This document shows positions 16,953 through 25,832 of a stretch of DNA of 39,809 nucleotides, piece by piece. Source of the DNA: Pseudomonadota bacterium (GTDB lineage: Bacteria > Myxococcota_A > Polyangia > Haliangiales > Haliangiaceae); NCBI GenBank assembly GCA_022360315.1, contig JAKSDA010000643.1, forward strand, positions 1 through 39,809. The letters are read 5' to 3'. Below the pieces are notes generated by a model, which saw only the letters and a program-made list of their open reading frames with translations, was not told where the DNA came from and made no database searches. Every line of letters begins with the position of its first letter. Within the stretch, counting starts at the first letter, position 1. The position numbers and the translations under genes were made by a program.

Positions 16953-17426
16953 GTGCCCCGTTCAAACCGAGTGTCAATCCGGGTCGATCGAATAGCCGCA
17001 TGGTTGGTTGTCGCCGTTTGCTTGGCAAGCGCCTCACTCGCCCCGGCCTGCGGCAATCGCCCGGATCAAGATCCGTCGACCCCGGATACCTCAGCTCGGG
17101 CCGCGTCCGGGCAACCGGTATCAGAGCGGTCGAACCCTGCTGGCCAGCCCGGCACCGGCGCTCCTAGCTCTCGACCTCGGCGACCCGACGAAACCGAGTG
17201 CCAGGCCCTTCTGGACCACGTTCTAGGACTGGCCCGGGCAGACCACGCAAGCAAGGTGGATCCCGAACTGGTCCCCACGGAAAAACAAGTAGCGGCCATC
17301 CGCGCCAGACTGGAGCCACAGTTCCTGGCCGACTGCCAAAAACTCGACCGAGATACGTACGGATGCGAAATAAAAGCACAAAGCCAGGAGGAACTGCTAG
17401 CTTGCTCGGACCGCCTCCGGCCGTGA
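16953..17426 (+). CDS. Hypothetical lipoprotein
   Basis: The product is 157 residues from GTG 16953; a second GTG at 16971 is equally possible. A hydrophobic signal segment (AAWLVVAVCLASASLAPAC) ends in a lipobox-like APAC, followed by Gly-Asn and a Ser/Thr/Pro/Gly-rich linker. Residues about 78-157 are a small helical domain with conserved-looking Cys (ECQALLDHVLGLARAD, DCQKLDRDTYGCEIKAQSQE, LLACSDRL). The four Cys of this part could form two disulfides in the periplasm. No named family is recognised. It is divergent from the SDR gene, with 134 bases between them. Confidence 0.7.
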   Translation: MPRSNRVSIRVDRIAAWLVVAVCLASASLAPACGNRPDQDPSTPDTSARAASGQPVSERSNPAGQPGTGAPSSRPRRPDETECQALLDHVLGLARADHASKVDPELVPTEKQVAAIRARLEPQFLADCQKLDRDTYGCEIKAQSQEELLACSDRLRP

Positions 17427-17587
17427 TCCGCGCCAGTGACCAGTCTCGGGCAAAATAGGGGGCCTCTCCCCCAATGTGGGAAGCCCGTACATCAGTCGCA
17501 GAATGCGATCTCACCTACGGGTAAGGAAATGTAAAGGGTTAGGCGATATCGAAGTTGGCCCGCCAACTGCTCTAACTCATATGTGAG

Positions 17588-19030
17588 ATGGGACTGTTCG
17601 ACACCGTGCTTCGCCGATTCGGCTATGTGAAGCTGGATTCAAACCGAGTTGAATCGCTCGGCGACGAGGAGGTCATCCCGCTCCGCGAGGCCGAATCCGA
17701 ATCCGAATCCGAATCCGAATCCGAATCCACGTGGCGCTCTCGAGACGGTCGACCTCTGCCATTGACAGCGCCGGCTCCCGGTCCGATCGATGAGCTTTCG
17801 ATTATCGGAACGAGCAGACCGAAGACCGAACGCGAGCCTGCCGAGCACACGCCCTCGCCCGCTTCGGGCGACCACCGGGAACAATCCCTTCAGGACAGCG
17901 ATGAATACGAATCGCTGTCCTTGCAGGAAGGGGATGAAGACGAAGCAGACTACTCCAGCGATTCTGACGGCGCGAAGTTGTCCCCGGTCCGGCCGATCTC
18001 TCGGCCAGGCGAGCCATTCGATGCGCTGGATCGCTCCGAGCACCTCGACGCCGCTCTCGATGAAGAAGAAGCTCAGTGGGAGCGGGCCATTGCGCAGGCG
18101 CACGCCCGCCTGACCTCGGTCGATGTCACCTCGCCCGAATCGCCGGTGGCGCTCACGATCCAGTCGCCGCCTTTCCAGCCGAGGTCGTTCTCATCCAATG
18201 ATTTCGAGTCGTTGGAAGATTCCGACTCGTCGTTCTACGACCTTTATGACGATTTATCCGGCGCTGTCGCTGGACACGTAGGCGAGGCGTCGTTCGCCGA
18301 CTCGGCAGAATGGAACGAGTCGCACCTCGATCCGCTCAGCCCGGCGACCTCCACAGCCAGCCCCCCCTACAACCACCACACCGAGGAGGCACTGGACTAC
18401 CTCGTCCCCGACGATGACGACATCTCGCCGCACGAGACAACTCGCCTTCGTAAAAACCAGCGCTCAAGCACCCGCCAGGAGGTACAGGTCAAATCAACCG
18501 GACGTTCTGACTCCGACAGAACACAGCCAGCCGAGTCGGACCAAGTGCCGGCCCAAACACCGGTAACTGCTCTTGCCGTACCACTGCGTCGAAGGCCCAA
18601 CGATACATTGCCGACCGGACTCCCGACCCCGTCGATGCTGGCCCGACAAGCTGCTGCAGCATCGCCTGGCAAGGCCTGGCCAATTGTCCGCACGGTCCGG
18701 ACACCACAAGACACACTGCCGATCTGGCAGTCAAAGCCCGACCCGACACCGAGAAAGAAACCCAACACAGCCCGGCCCCAGACCAATGTTACACCCGAAA
18801 CCGAGCCGCTTCCCGACATCCAGGTTCAGCAAACACAACGGCTCGCCAGATGGAAATCTGTCGTCTCACGTCGGGAAGAACGCCGGGCCCTGGCCAAAAT
18901 CATAGCCCTGGCAAAACCGGCGGCCGGCTCGTCTTGGGCGCGCCGCAGGCGTGACGTATCGGGATCGCCGAGTGCAGAGCACGACAACTCCCCAGCGGAA
19001 GACTCCGATAACGCCATTGCTCTGAAATGA
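17588..19030 (+). CDS. Acidic, largely disordered hypothetical protein
   Basis: The product is 480 residues. The first ~17 (MGLFDTVLRRFGYVKLDS) are a short amphipathic, ordered-looking segment. The rest is rich in Ser, Glu, Asp, Pro and Thr, with (Glu-Ser)n coded by a hexanucleotide array and acidic patches such as SLQEGDEDEADYSSDSD. The final ~90 residues are basic (RWKSVVSRREERRALAKIIA, WARRRRD), possibly a nucleic-acid or membrane contact region. There is no signal peptide or membrane segment. I recognise no family. It converges on a sigma-factor gene. The acidic body with a basic end could suit a scaffold or anti-sigma-like partner, but that is speculation. Confidence 0.62.
   Translation: MGLFDTVLRRFGYVKLDSNRVESLGDEEVIPLREAESESESESESESTWRSRDGRPLPLTAPAPGPIDELSIIGTSRPKTEREPAEHTPSPASGDHREQSLQDSDEYESLSLQEGDEDEADYSSDSDGAKLSPVRPISRPGEPFDALDRSEHLDAALDEEEAQWERAIAQAHARLTSVDVTSPESPVALTIQSPPFQPRSFSSNDFESLEDSDSSFYDLYDDLSGAVAGHVGEASFADSAEWNESHLDPLSPATSTASPPYNHHTEEALDYLVPDDDDISPHETTRLRKNQRSSTRQEVQVKSTGRSDSDRTQPAESDQVPAQTPVTALAVPLRRRPNDTLPTGLPTPSMLARQAAAASPGKAWPIVRTVRTPQDTLPIWQSKPDPTPRKKPNTARPQTNVTPETEPLPDIQVQQTQRLARWKSVVSRREERRALAKIIALAKPAAGSSWARRRRDVSGSPSAEHDNSPAEDSDNAIALK
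17693..17728 (+). repeat. Hexanucleotide array (GAATCC)x6
   Basis: Six exact copies of GAATCC encode alternating Glu-Ser inside the disordered protein. Because the unit is six bases, copy changes would lengthen the protein by two residues each and not shift frame. Confidence 0.9.
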
Positions 19031-19046
19031 CTTTTTGGGGCAGGGA

Positions 19047-19097
19047 TGCTGAGTGCAGCTCCCGTGGCATGTCTGGCTGCGGGAGCTGTACTCAGCA
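19047..19097. terminator. Long hairpin between convergent genes
   Basis: Arms at 19047-19064 and 19080-19097 pair over 18 bases, with a single G-T wobble, around a 15-base loop. It lies between the stop codons of the disordered protein (+) and the sigma factor (-), where it could end transcription from both sides. There is no T-tract on either strand, so a classical intrinsic terminator is not proven. Confidence 0.6.
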
Positions 19098-19135
19098 CCG
19101 ACGATCGAATAGTCGGCCGAGCCCACGCAACGCAG

Positions 19136-19744
19136 TCAGCGATTGTGCTGCTCGAGCCAGGCGCGCATCGACTTGCGCAGCCGACTGACCCGCTGTCGGG
19201 CTGCATTGGGGGTCAGATTGTGCCGGCTCGCGATCTCTTGCCAACTCTGTGACGAACTGACCGAGTGGGTGAGCAGATCCGCATCCACTGGATCCGCGCA
19301 ACAGCGCAAATAGCGGCGGACGTCGAGCAGCTGAAGCCGGGACGCCAGATTGGAAGATTGCGCGCATTCCGGTTCGGAATACTCGACCTCCTGAACCCAA
19401 CGAAATACCGACTCGTGGCGGGGAGCAACATTCTGACGCATGCCCCGAGCTAGATCGATGGCCACCCGCGAGGCCACGACCCGCAAGAATGACGCGAAAC
19501 ATCGCTTTTCGCGCCCAAGATAGGAACGCAACCTCTGATGATCATTGATAATCAGTCGTGATACCACGCGCGTACATACCTCGCCCACGCAGTCCGGATC
19601 GCGGCTGTACGGACCCAGCGGGCGTAACTCCATCCGAGTCAAGAACTGCTGAATGTGTCGGAAGAGCTCCTCCCGGGCCACCATGTCGCCCTGTACCGTC
19701 CGGTGGATTAACTGGTCCATGTCTGCGTTGTTCAGCTTTGTCAC
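19136..19744 (-). CDS. Sigma-70 family (ECF-like) RNA polymerase sigma factor
   Basis: The product is 202 residues from GTG 19744, chosen because GGAGAAGG precedes it; TTG 19774 or ATG 19720 are alternatives. The N-terminal half resembles sigma region 2 (MDQLIHRTVQGDMVAREELF, KRCFASFLRVVASRVAIDLA). The C-terminal ~55 residues resemble region 4, with a helix-turn-helix in SWQEIASRHNLTPNAARQRV and SRLRKSMRAWL. This is the two-domain layout of ECF-type sigma factors. The divergence in region 2 suggests a lineage-specific group. No anti-sigma gene is adjacent; the neighbouring disordered protein is convergent, not co-transcribed. An AT-rich segment with a dyad upstream is its likely promoter and perhaps an autoregulatory site. 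Confidence 0.8.
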   Translation of the reverse strand: MTKLNNADMDQLIHRTVQGDMVAREELFRHIQQFLTRMELRPLGPYSRDPDCVGEVCTRVVSRLIINDHQRLRSYLGREKRCFASFLRVVASRVAIDLARGMRQNVAPRHESVFRWVQEVEYSEPECAQSSNLASRLQLLDVRRYLRCCADPVDADLLTHSVSSSQSWQEIASRHNLTPNAARQRVSRLRKSMRAWLEQHNR

Positions 19745-19783
19745 TGCCTTCTCCGATTTCGGTCCCGTATACAAACAAGACGG

Positions 19784-19822
19784 ATTTTTATATCCGGATC
19801 AAACAGATTCGGGTATAAAAAT
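19784..19822. promoter_or_regulatory. AT-rich promoter region with inverted repeat upstream of the sigma gene
   Basis: The gap 19745-20069 has an abrupt AT-rich core at about 19775-19872 in otherwise GC-rich DNA. Within it ATTTTTATATCCG (19784-19796) and CGGGTATAAAAAT (19810-19822) form a dyad matching at 12 of 13 positions. A second small dyad, ATTTTAGTAAAAT, is at 19860-19872. On the minus strand TATAAA and TATACC hexamers could serve as -10 elements of the sigma gene. The rest of the gap up to 20069 holds the leader of the thioredoxin lipoprotein and no gene I can support. Confidence 0.5.
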
Positions 19823-20069
19823 AGAAGAAATTCTTAATAAATTGATAAGAAATTAACCTATTTTAGTAAAATCGGCGCATTACACTGGGGCAAGGCAGAG
19901 CAGTAGCGTGTCCCCCATTCTCATTGTGACTCCCTGGGGGCGGAAGTGCGAATGACGAATCGCGGGGCCTTGCATTCGACCGATAACCTTCGTCCGGGTT
20001 AGGAGGTCATAGGGAGGTCGTGCACGCGCGAGATGCGTCTCAACTCCTCCGGATTACACCAAGGTCCCC

Positions 20070-20720
20070 ATGAATCGACGTTTTCACCGAGGTTTTCTGG
20101 CAATTGCTCTGAGTGCGTTGGTCCCAGCTGCTGCACTGATGAGTGCTGCGTGTGGTGACAGCAGTGACTCGGAAAACGGCAATGGCAACGATCTCGAACC
20201 GCCGGCAGAATGTGCGCTCGCCGTGCCACCGGACGGTTGGGTGTATCCCGCCGGGCCGTATGGTACCGAGCTTGACGATACGTTTGCCGATCTCACCCTG
20301 GACGACTGTGCCGGCGACTCGGTCGTGTTTGGCGATGTCCTGGGCCAATCCGAGCTGACTCTATTCAGCATTGGTGCGGGCTGGTGCGAGCCGTGCGTCG
20401 ACGAGACCAAGACCCTGGATGCCGAGATTTTTCGGCAATTTTGTGGCCGCGGATTGCGCGTGGTGCAGGCGCTCTTTCAGGATGGCGAGGGAAACCCGGC
20501 GACCAAACTGTTTTGCTCCGAATGGCGCCGGGAATTCTCGCTCAGCTTTCCGGTAGTGGTCGATCCGCTGTTTGAGCTCCAGGACCATTTTCAATCGGTG
20601 GACTCGCAGACGCCGATCAACTATCTGATCGATCGCACGGGCCGGATTGTCTTCAAGTCGACGGGCATCCCGCCTGCGGATTTACCCCAGCGCATTGACA
20701 GCCTGTTGCCGGCCCAATGA
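20070..20720 (+). CDS. TlpA-like thioredoxin-fold lipoprotein
   Basis: The product is 216 residues, with ATG at 20070 and AAGG seven bases upstream. The signal peptide ends in the lipobox MSAAC (Cys28), followed by a Gly/Asp/Ser/Asn linker (GDSSDSENGNGND) typical of deltaproteobacterial lipoproteins. The +2 residue is Gly, so outer-membrane sorting is plausible. The thioredoxin-like domain, about 60-216, has the redox motif W105-CEPC (106-109) and the cis-proline region SQTPINYLID. The acidic residue within CxxC differs from TlpA (CxPC with Val or Pro). The stop overlaps the start of the next gene by four bases, so the two are coupled and probably act together in periplasmic thiol exchange. 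Confidence 0.88.
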   Translation: MNRRFHRGFLAIALSALVPAAALMSAACGDSSDSENGNGNDLEPPAECALAVPPDGWVYPAGPYGTELDDTFADLTLDDCAGDSVVFGDVLGQSELTLFSIGAGWCEPCVDETKTLDAEIFRQFCGRGLRVVQALFQDGEGNPATKLFCSEWRREFSLSFPVVVDPLFELQDHFQSVDSQTPINYLIDRTGRIVFKSTGIPPADLPQRIDSLLPAQ

Positions 20721-22678
20721 CTGGACGTGACAACCCCGCTGTGGCGCCTGCTGCGCGCAGTTTCGCTCTGGCCGCAGCGTTCATCTTGCTGGTCGCTGGC
20801 CACGACTCTGTCCGGGCCGACCAATCGCCACCCCGGGCCACGCTGTATGCGTTCTTTGCCACGTGGTGCGTACCGTGTCGGGTCGAGCTACCTCATCTCC
20901 AGCGTTTTTACGAGAAATATGCCGAGCGCGGCCTTCGAGTTGTCCTGGTCTCCGAGGACGATCCGTCCTCGGCCGAAAACGTGCCGGCATTTCTGGCCCG
21001 TTTTGGCGTGAGTGCTCCGTGGATCCTCGACAACGAGTCCGAACTCATCGAGCGCTACAATCCGTCGGCCAATCTGCCTTATACTGTGCTGCTGGATGCC
21101 TCGGGCAAGGTGGCCTACGCCCATGCCGGCTACGAGCCCGGTGACGAAGAGCGCGTCGAGGCGGAGATTCAAAAGCTTCTCTCTGCCGCCGAGCCAGCCG
21201 ATGCGCCAGTCGACAAGTCGCGAGTCCGGATCACCTCGACGACGCAAAGTCTGGGCGCCTACCGCACATCCCAATTCGATTCACAGATCGACGGCACATT
21301 GCGCGCCGGACTCGGCCGAATCGAGGTGGCTGGAGAGTTCGCCGACCCGGGCTTCGGACAATACCGGGCCAGCGTCAGAGTCGACGGTGCGCTGGTCTCC
21401 GATGAAGCCGACGACATGGAAGACCTCCGCGACGTCCGCCTCGAGCGGGCCAAATTTTCAGCCGATATGGGCCGAATTGCCCTGGCTGCGGGCGACGGAT
21501 ACGTCTCGTTTGGCCACGGTGTGACCCTGTCATTGCGCAAGATCGACCCGCTCGGCCTCGACAACTCGCTGCGCGGTGGCCGCGTCGATGCGCGCAGTGA
21601 TCGAGTTTCGGCCCTTGTACTGGCCGGGTGGACCAATCCGCAGAATTTCGACCTGCTCGACTTTCACATCGATGGCGATGAAGACAGCGACTTTTTGACC
21701 GGAGCCGAGATCACCCTGCGCCTCGGCGAGCGCGGCGAGGTCAGCCCGTATGCTCTTTACGCCGAGGCCGATGGCGCCGGTGACGACGGTCGGGATGTAT
21801 CCTGGATGGTCGCCGGCGCATCCACTGCGCTGACTCTCGGTCCCTTTCGCCTCGCTGCCGAGGCCGCCGGTGGAACCCGTGAGGGCAAGGCGTTTTCGGC
21901 AGGTGGGACCGAGACCGCATGGGCCGCCTACGGCTCGGCGCAGTGGACCCGGGGCCCGGTGACCACGCTGATCGATGCCAAGGCGTATCGACACTGGGCG
22001 ATTGGCCGGAACGAAAAATCACTGCTCTATCACGAACCGCCAACTCTCGAGCGGTACGATCAAGCCGTTCCCACCAACGAAGACGTGGTCGGCGCGCGGG
22101 TGCGAACCGAATGGCGGTTGCACAAACGTGCCACGGTGTTCGCCAACCTGCTCGGCTATCTGTACAGCGAAGATACGACCGACCCGGTGGACGGCGATCT
22201 CGCTGTCCACAGCTACGTTGGCGGCGATATACGGTTCGGCGAAAGCCCCAGCGTGGCTGGCGAACTCGGCTATCGCCGTGAGAATACGTCCGACGGCGAG
22301 CGCAAGCGCTCTGTGTGGCACGTCGATGCGGACGGGTCGTGGCGCCTGCCCGGCCGGTTCGCCCTGACTGCCAAATGGAATCACAGTGAGGAATACAAGC
22401 GGACTTTCCAGGGCAAAGACTTCCGCCGCGGCCTGACCGTGGTCGGCCTGAGCCGGTCGGGCTGGGGCGTTTTGTCGTGGCTCTACGGCTATACCACCGA
22501 GCTCGACTCCACACCCACTCATTATCCCGGCGGCGAGTTGCTCGTTCACCTGCCGCGCGGCGGCAACCTGCGCCTCTTTGTCGGCCGACTGGCCGGTGGA
22601 ATCGTATGTGTGTCGGGCACCTGCCGCGATGTGCCGCCGTTTAGCGGCGCCCGCGTCGATTTGAATCTGCAAATATGA
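20717..22678 (+). CDS. Thioredoxin domain fused to a predicted outer-membrane barrel
   Basis: The product is 653 residues. Residues 1-35 are a signal peptide (SFALAAAFILLVAGHDSVRA). Residues about 38-160 form a TlpA-like thioredoxin domain with W50-CVPC (51-54) and LPYTVLLDASGKVAYAHAGY. Residues about 175-653 read as repeated amphipathic beta strands (GRIEVAGEFADPGFGQYRAS, GYVSFGHGVTLSLRKIDPLG, NSLRGGRVDARSDRVSALVL), ending NLQI. They resemble the barrel of DUF6029-like porins, a name recalled rather than searched. The fusion would tether a reductase or oxidase to the periplasmic face of the outer membrane. The first codon overlaps the stop of the TlpA-like lipoprotein gene. There is no clear ribosome site, consistent with translational coupling. 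Confidence 0.85.
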   Translation: MTGRDNPAVAPAARSFALAAAFILLVAGHDSVRADQSPPRATLYAFFATWCVPCRVELPHLQRFYEKYAERGLRVVLVSEDDPSSAENVPAFLARFGVSAPWILDNESELIERYNPSANLPYTVLLDASGKVAYAHAGYEPGDEERVEAEIQKLLSAAEPADAPVDKSRVRITSTTQSLGAYRTSQFDSQIDGTLRAGLGRIEVAGEFADPGFGQYRASVRVDGALVSDEADDMEDLRDVRLERAKFSADMGRIALAAGDGYVSFGHGVTLSLRKIDPLGLDNSLRGGRVDARSDRVSALVLAGWTNPQNFDLLDFHIDGDEDSDFLTGAEITLRLGERGEVSPYALYAEADGAGDDGRDVSWMVAGASTALTLGPFRLAAEAAGGTREGKAFSAGGTETAWAAYGSAQWTRGPVTTLIDAKAYRHWAIGRNEKSLLYHEPPTLERYDQAVPTNEDVVGARVRTEWRLHKRATVFANLLGYLYSEDTTDPVDGDLAVHSYVGGDIRFGESPSVAGELGYRRENTSDGERKRSVWHVDADGSWRLPGRFALTAKWNHSEEYKRTFQGKDFRRGLTVVGLSRSGWGVLSWLYGYTTELDSTPTHYPGGELLVHLPRGGNLRLFVGRLAGGIVCVSGTCRDVPPFSGARVDLNLQI

Positions 22679-22931
22679 CGCGCAGTATGGCGTTCACAAA
22701 AGGACCAGGCCGCGCTGCACCGTTTCGACCACTACCTCGGTGCCCGTGTTTGCGCGCACCTTGGCCAAAATACTATTTACGTGCAACGTACCCGGCTGTG
22801 TGGTCGTCGGCCAGCACAGCACGCACAGGGGAGCGGCCTCGAAGGCAGAGTTGCGCGACGTAGAACCGGCCTAATATGACGTCGAGTTGGGCACAGTCAA
22901 GTCGTGGATGTGCGACACTGCGCGCCAATTT

Positions 22932-25697
22932 ATGAAGGTCCTGGAGCGCCGCCTTGGCCTGATGGCCGTCGTTTCCATCAGTATCAGCGCCATGCTGGGC
23001 AGCGGGATCTTTGTGCTGCCCGGTCTGGCTGCCGCCAAGACCGGTCCATCGGTGTGGCTGGCCTACGTGCTGGCAGGGATCTGCGTGCTGCCCGCTGCTC
23101 TGTCCAAGGCCGAACTGGCCACGGCCATGCCCACATCGGGCGGCACCTATGTCTACCTCGACCGCACTTTCGGCCCGCTGGTCGGGACCATATCCGGGCT
23201 GGGTCTGTGGATCTCGCTCTTGCTCAAGAGCGCGTTCGCCCTGGTTGGCTTCAGCGCCTATCTCGTGGTATTGGCCGACGTTCCGCTCGAACCCACCGCT
23301 CTCATCTTGCTCGCCTGCATCGTGACTCTCAATCTGCGCGGAGTGCGCAAGGTCAGCCAGGTACAGGTCGTCGTGGTTGCCGTGAGCATTACCGGCCTGC
23401 TCGGGCTTTCGGTCGCCGGAATATTTCAATTCGACAGCAGCCATTTCGACCGGTCGTTTGTCGCCGGCCCGGGCGGTCTCACCGCCGCAGTCGCATTTGT
23501 TTTCGTGTCGTACGCCGGGGTCACCAAGGTCGCCGCCATCGCCGAGGAAGTCAAACAACCCGATCGCAACTTGCCGCTGGGCATGCTTCTATCCCTGAGC
23601 ATTGCCACAGCGCTCTACGGTGGGATCACCCTGGTCATGGTCGGGGCGATCCCGTTCGATGTATTCTATGCCGATCTCCATCCGGTGTACAGTCTGGCCA
23701 ATCAGCTGGATGCTGGCAGCTCGATCGTCCACGCGGTCGGAATCATGGCCGCTGTGCTGGGCGTCGTGACCATGACATCGATGGCCAACGCCGGGCTCCT
23801 GGCCGCTTCGCGTTTTCCCTTCGCAATGAGCCGAGCCCACCTTTTGCCCGCCCGGCTCAGCCAGTTGCACAGCCGTTTTCTCACCCCGACGGCGTGCATC
23901 TGGCTGTCTGGCGCGATCATGGCTGCAGCGATTGTCCTTTTCGACATCGAGCGCATTGCCAAGCTGGCCAGCGCGGTCATCATCATGCTGTTTATCGCCG
24001 TGAACCTCGCAGTCATGGTGCTGCGCGAGACGCGGGTGCAATGGTATCAGCCGGGGTTTCGCTCACCACTCTACCCGTGGATCCAGATTTTTGGCGTGCT
24101 GTCCGGACTGGTACTCCTGGCCGTCATGGGTGCCCTGGCATTCGTCGCCGCAGTTGCTCTGTCCGTCCCCGGCGCCTTGCTCTACGCCGGATACGGCCGC
24201 CACCGAGCCGGACGCCGCGGCGTGTTCTCGCAGCGCAGACCCCGCCGCGACCTGTTGACCGGCCCGGCCGATGATTCGATGGCAGCGGTGCTGAGTGGTG
24301 ATTCGAACGGCAAAGACATCGACGATCACGACAGCGTTGCCAGTGGCCTCGACAGTGGTCTTTTCGCCAGAAAAGCCCCGGTCGCAGTCGCTCTATTCGG
24401 CACCGAACGCTCGCCCGAGATGCTCGTCGAACTCGGCGAAGCACTCAGCGAAGACGACCGCCTGCAGGTCGTTCACATCACCGAAGTGCCCGAGCAAACC
24501 GCTCTCGAAGGCGCCATCGACGACGCTGTCACAAGTTCGTTGCAGCGCCGGGTCCACGCTGTGGCTGAGATGCAAAATGTCACCCTCGGATTCGACTCCA
24601 TCGCGTCGCGCGATGTGCTCGAAACGGTCAACGCACTGACCAAACAGCTCGACTGCTCCTGGTTGATCATGGCGTGGAGCGGCCGGACCAAATGGGCATT
24701 TACAGTCTACAATCCGATTGGCTGGCTGTCGGATCATCTATCGTGCAACCTGGCCACGTTTCACGATGCGGGCGTGCGCTACTTGCGCAAGATCTTGGTA
24801 CGCGTCGAACCCGGCCCGCACGACGCTCTGGTTATGGGTACCGCTGATCATTTGGCCGAGCTAAACCGCGCCGAACTCACCTTTGTCAAGTTTGTAGCGG
24901 ACGGAGCCCCGGCCGCGCTGCGCCAGTCGGCGGGGGATTATCTCGACCAGGTCCGCCAGCTCTCATCCGCGCCAGCGCAGACCGTGCTCTTGCGCGGCAA
25001 GCGCGAGGACGAGGCCATCGCCGAGATGAGCGTGCGCTACGACCTCATCATCACCGGCGGAATGCCGCACGGAACGCTGTGGCAGCGCATCCGCGGCAAG
25101 CTGCTCGACCGGATTACCGAGAGCGCGGCCTGCTCGGTGCTCACCGTGCAGACGCCGCAAACCTCGACCCACGAGTCGTTTCAAAAATATCAACCGCGCT
25201 CGCCGCAAAAACAACCGGGCCTCATCGAATTCATTCACCCCAAATGCGTCGAGGTCGGCCTCGAGCCGATGAAAAAAGATGCGCTCTTTGTCCATATTGC
25301 CCGCACATTCGCAGCCGCTCTACCCGATCTGACCCAGGAAGCCGTGCACGCGTCGCTGTGGGAACGCGAGCGGACGCAGAATACCGCCATGGGTCACGGT
25401 ATCGCTCTGCCCCACGCTACCCTCGAGGCGGCCGGGCGAACTCACCTGGGCATTTTTGTCGCCACCGGTCCGCTCGATTACGAGAGCCAGGACAATCAGG
25501 ACATCGACGTGGTTTTTGCCACCCTGGGCACAGCCGGCGACCGCCAGACCCACCTGCACCTCCTGTCCAATATCGCCAAGCTGTGCCTGCAAAGCAATAT
25601 ACTCGACCGTCTGCGCACAGCCAGCACCTCCGATGAGGCCCTCGCAGCACTGCACACATGCTGCGCCGAGGTCGCCGACGCGGATACGCTCGCATGA
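22932..25697 (+). CDS. APC-family permease fused to USP-like domains and PTS EIIA domain
   Basis: The product is 921 residues from ATG 22932; a TTG at 22887 would add 15. Residues about 1-420 are an amino acid/polyamine (APC) transporter with ~12 membrane segments, including GLMAVVSISISAMLGSGIFV and a typical EEVKQPDRNLPLG loop. Residues about 480-750 form a soluble region with two USP-like halves; the second ends RIRGKLLDRITESAACSVLT. Residues about 765-915 match the PTS EIIA type-2 (fructose/mannitol) domain, with the phosphorylatable His828 in GIALPHATLE. Other bacteria have APC-USP proteins; the added EIIA domain suggests that transport is tuned by PTS phosphorylation state and nucleotide binding. 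The substrate is unknown. No other PTS gene is in the window. Confidence 0.86.
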   Translation: MKVLERRLGLMAVVSISISAMLGSGIFVLPGLAAAKTGPSVWLAYVLAGICVLPAALSKAELATAMPTSGGTYVYLDRTFGPLVGTISGLGLWISLLLKSAFALVGFSAYLVVLADVPLEPTALILLACIVTLNLRGVRKVSQVQVVVVAVSITGLLGLSVAGIFQFDSSHFDRSFVAGPGGLTAAVAFVFVSYAGVTKVAAIAEEVKQPDRNLPLGMLLSLSIATALYGGITLVMVGAIPFDVFYADLHPVYSLANQLDAGSSIVHAVGIMAAVLGVVTMTSMANAGLLAASRFPFAMSRAHLLPARLSQLHSRFLTPTACIWLSGAIMAAAIVLFDIERIAKLASAVIIMLFIAVNLAVMVLRETRVQWYQPGFRSPLYPWIQIFGVLSGLVLLAVMGALAFVAAVALSVPGALLYAGYGRHRAGRRGVFSQRRPRRDLLTGPADDSMAAVLSGDSNGKDIDDHDSVASGLDSGLFARKAPVAVALFGTERSPEMLVELGEALSEDDRLQVVHITEVPEQTALEGAIDDAVTSSLQRRVHAVAEMQNVTLGFDSIASRDVLETVNALTKQLDCSWLIMAWSGRTKWAFTVYNPIGWLSDHLSCNLATFHDAGVRYLRKILVRVEPGPHDALVMGTADHLAELNRAELTFVKFVADGAPAALRQSAGDYLDQVRQLSSAPAQTVLLRGKREDEAIAEMSVRYDLIITGGMPHGTLWQRIRGKLLDRITESAACSVLTVQTPQTSTHESFQKYQPRSPQKQPGLIEFIHPKCVEVGLEPMKKDALFVHIARTFAAALPDLTQEAVHASLWERERTQNTAMGHGIALPHATLEAAGRTHLGIFVATGPLDYESQDNQDIDVVFATLGTAGDRQTHLHLLSNIAKLCLQSNILDRLRTASTSDEALAALHTCCAEVADADTLA

Positions 25698-25832
25698 GCC
25701 TACATCCATGCGCGGCAACACCGGCAAAAGGTGGGCAGAATGTTTACGACAATGTGCGATCGCTCGCAGCCGCCACACGAAACCGCGGGTTGCAGGGCAG
25801 AGATTTTGGTCCATGGGTCGGCCGGCCCTATA

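Noticed and set aside
17693..17728. Phase-variation switch in the GAATCC array
   Set aside because: The unit is six bases, so copy change keeps the frame and cannot switch the gene off.
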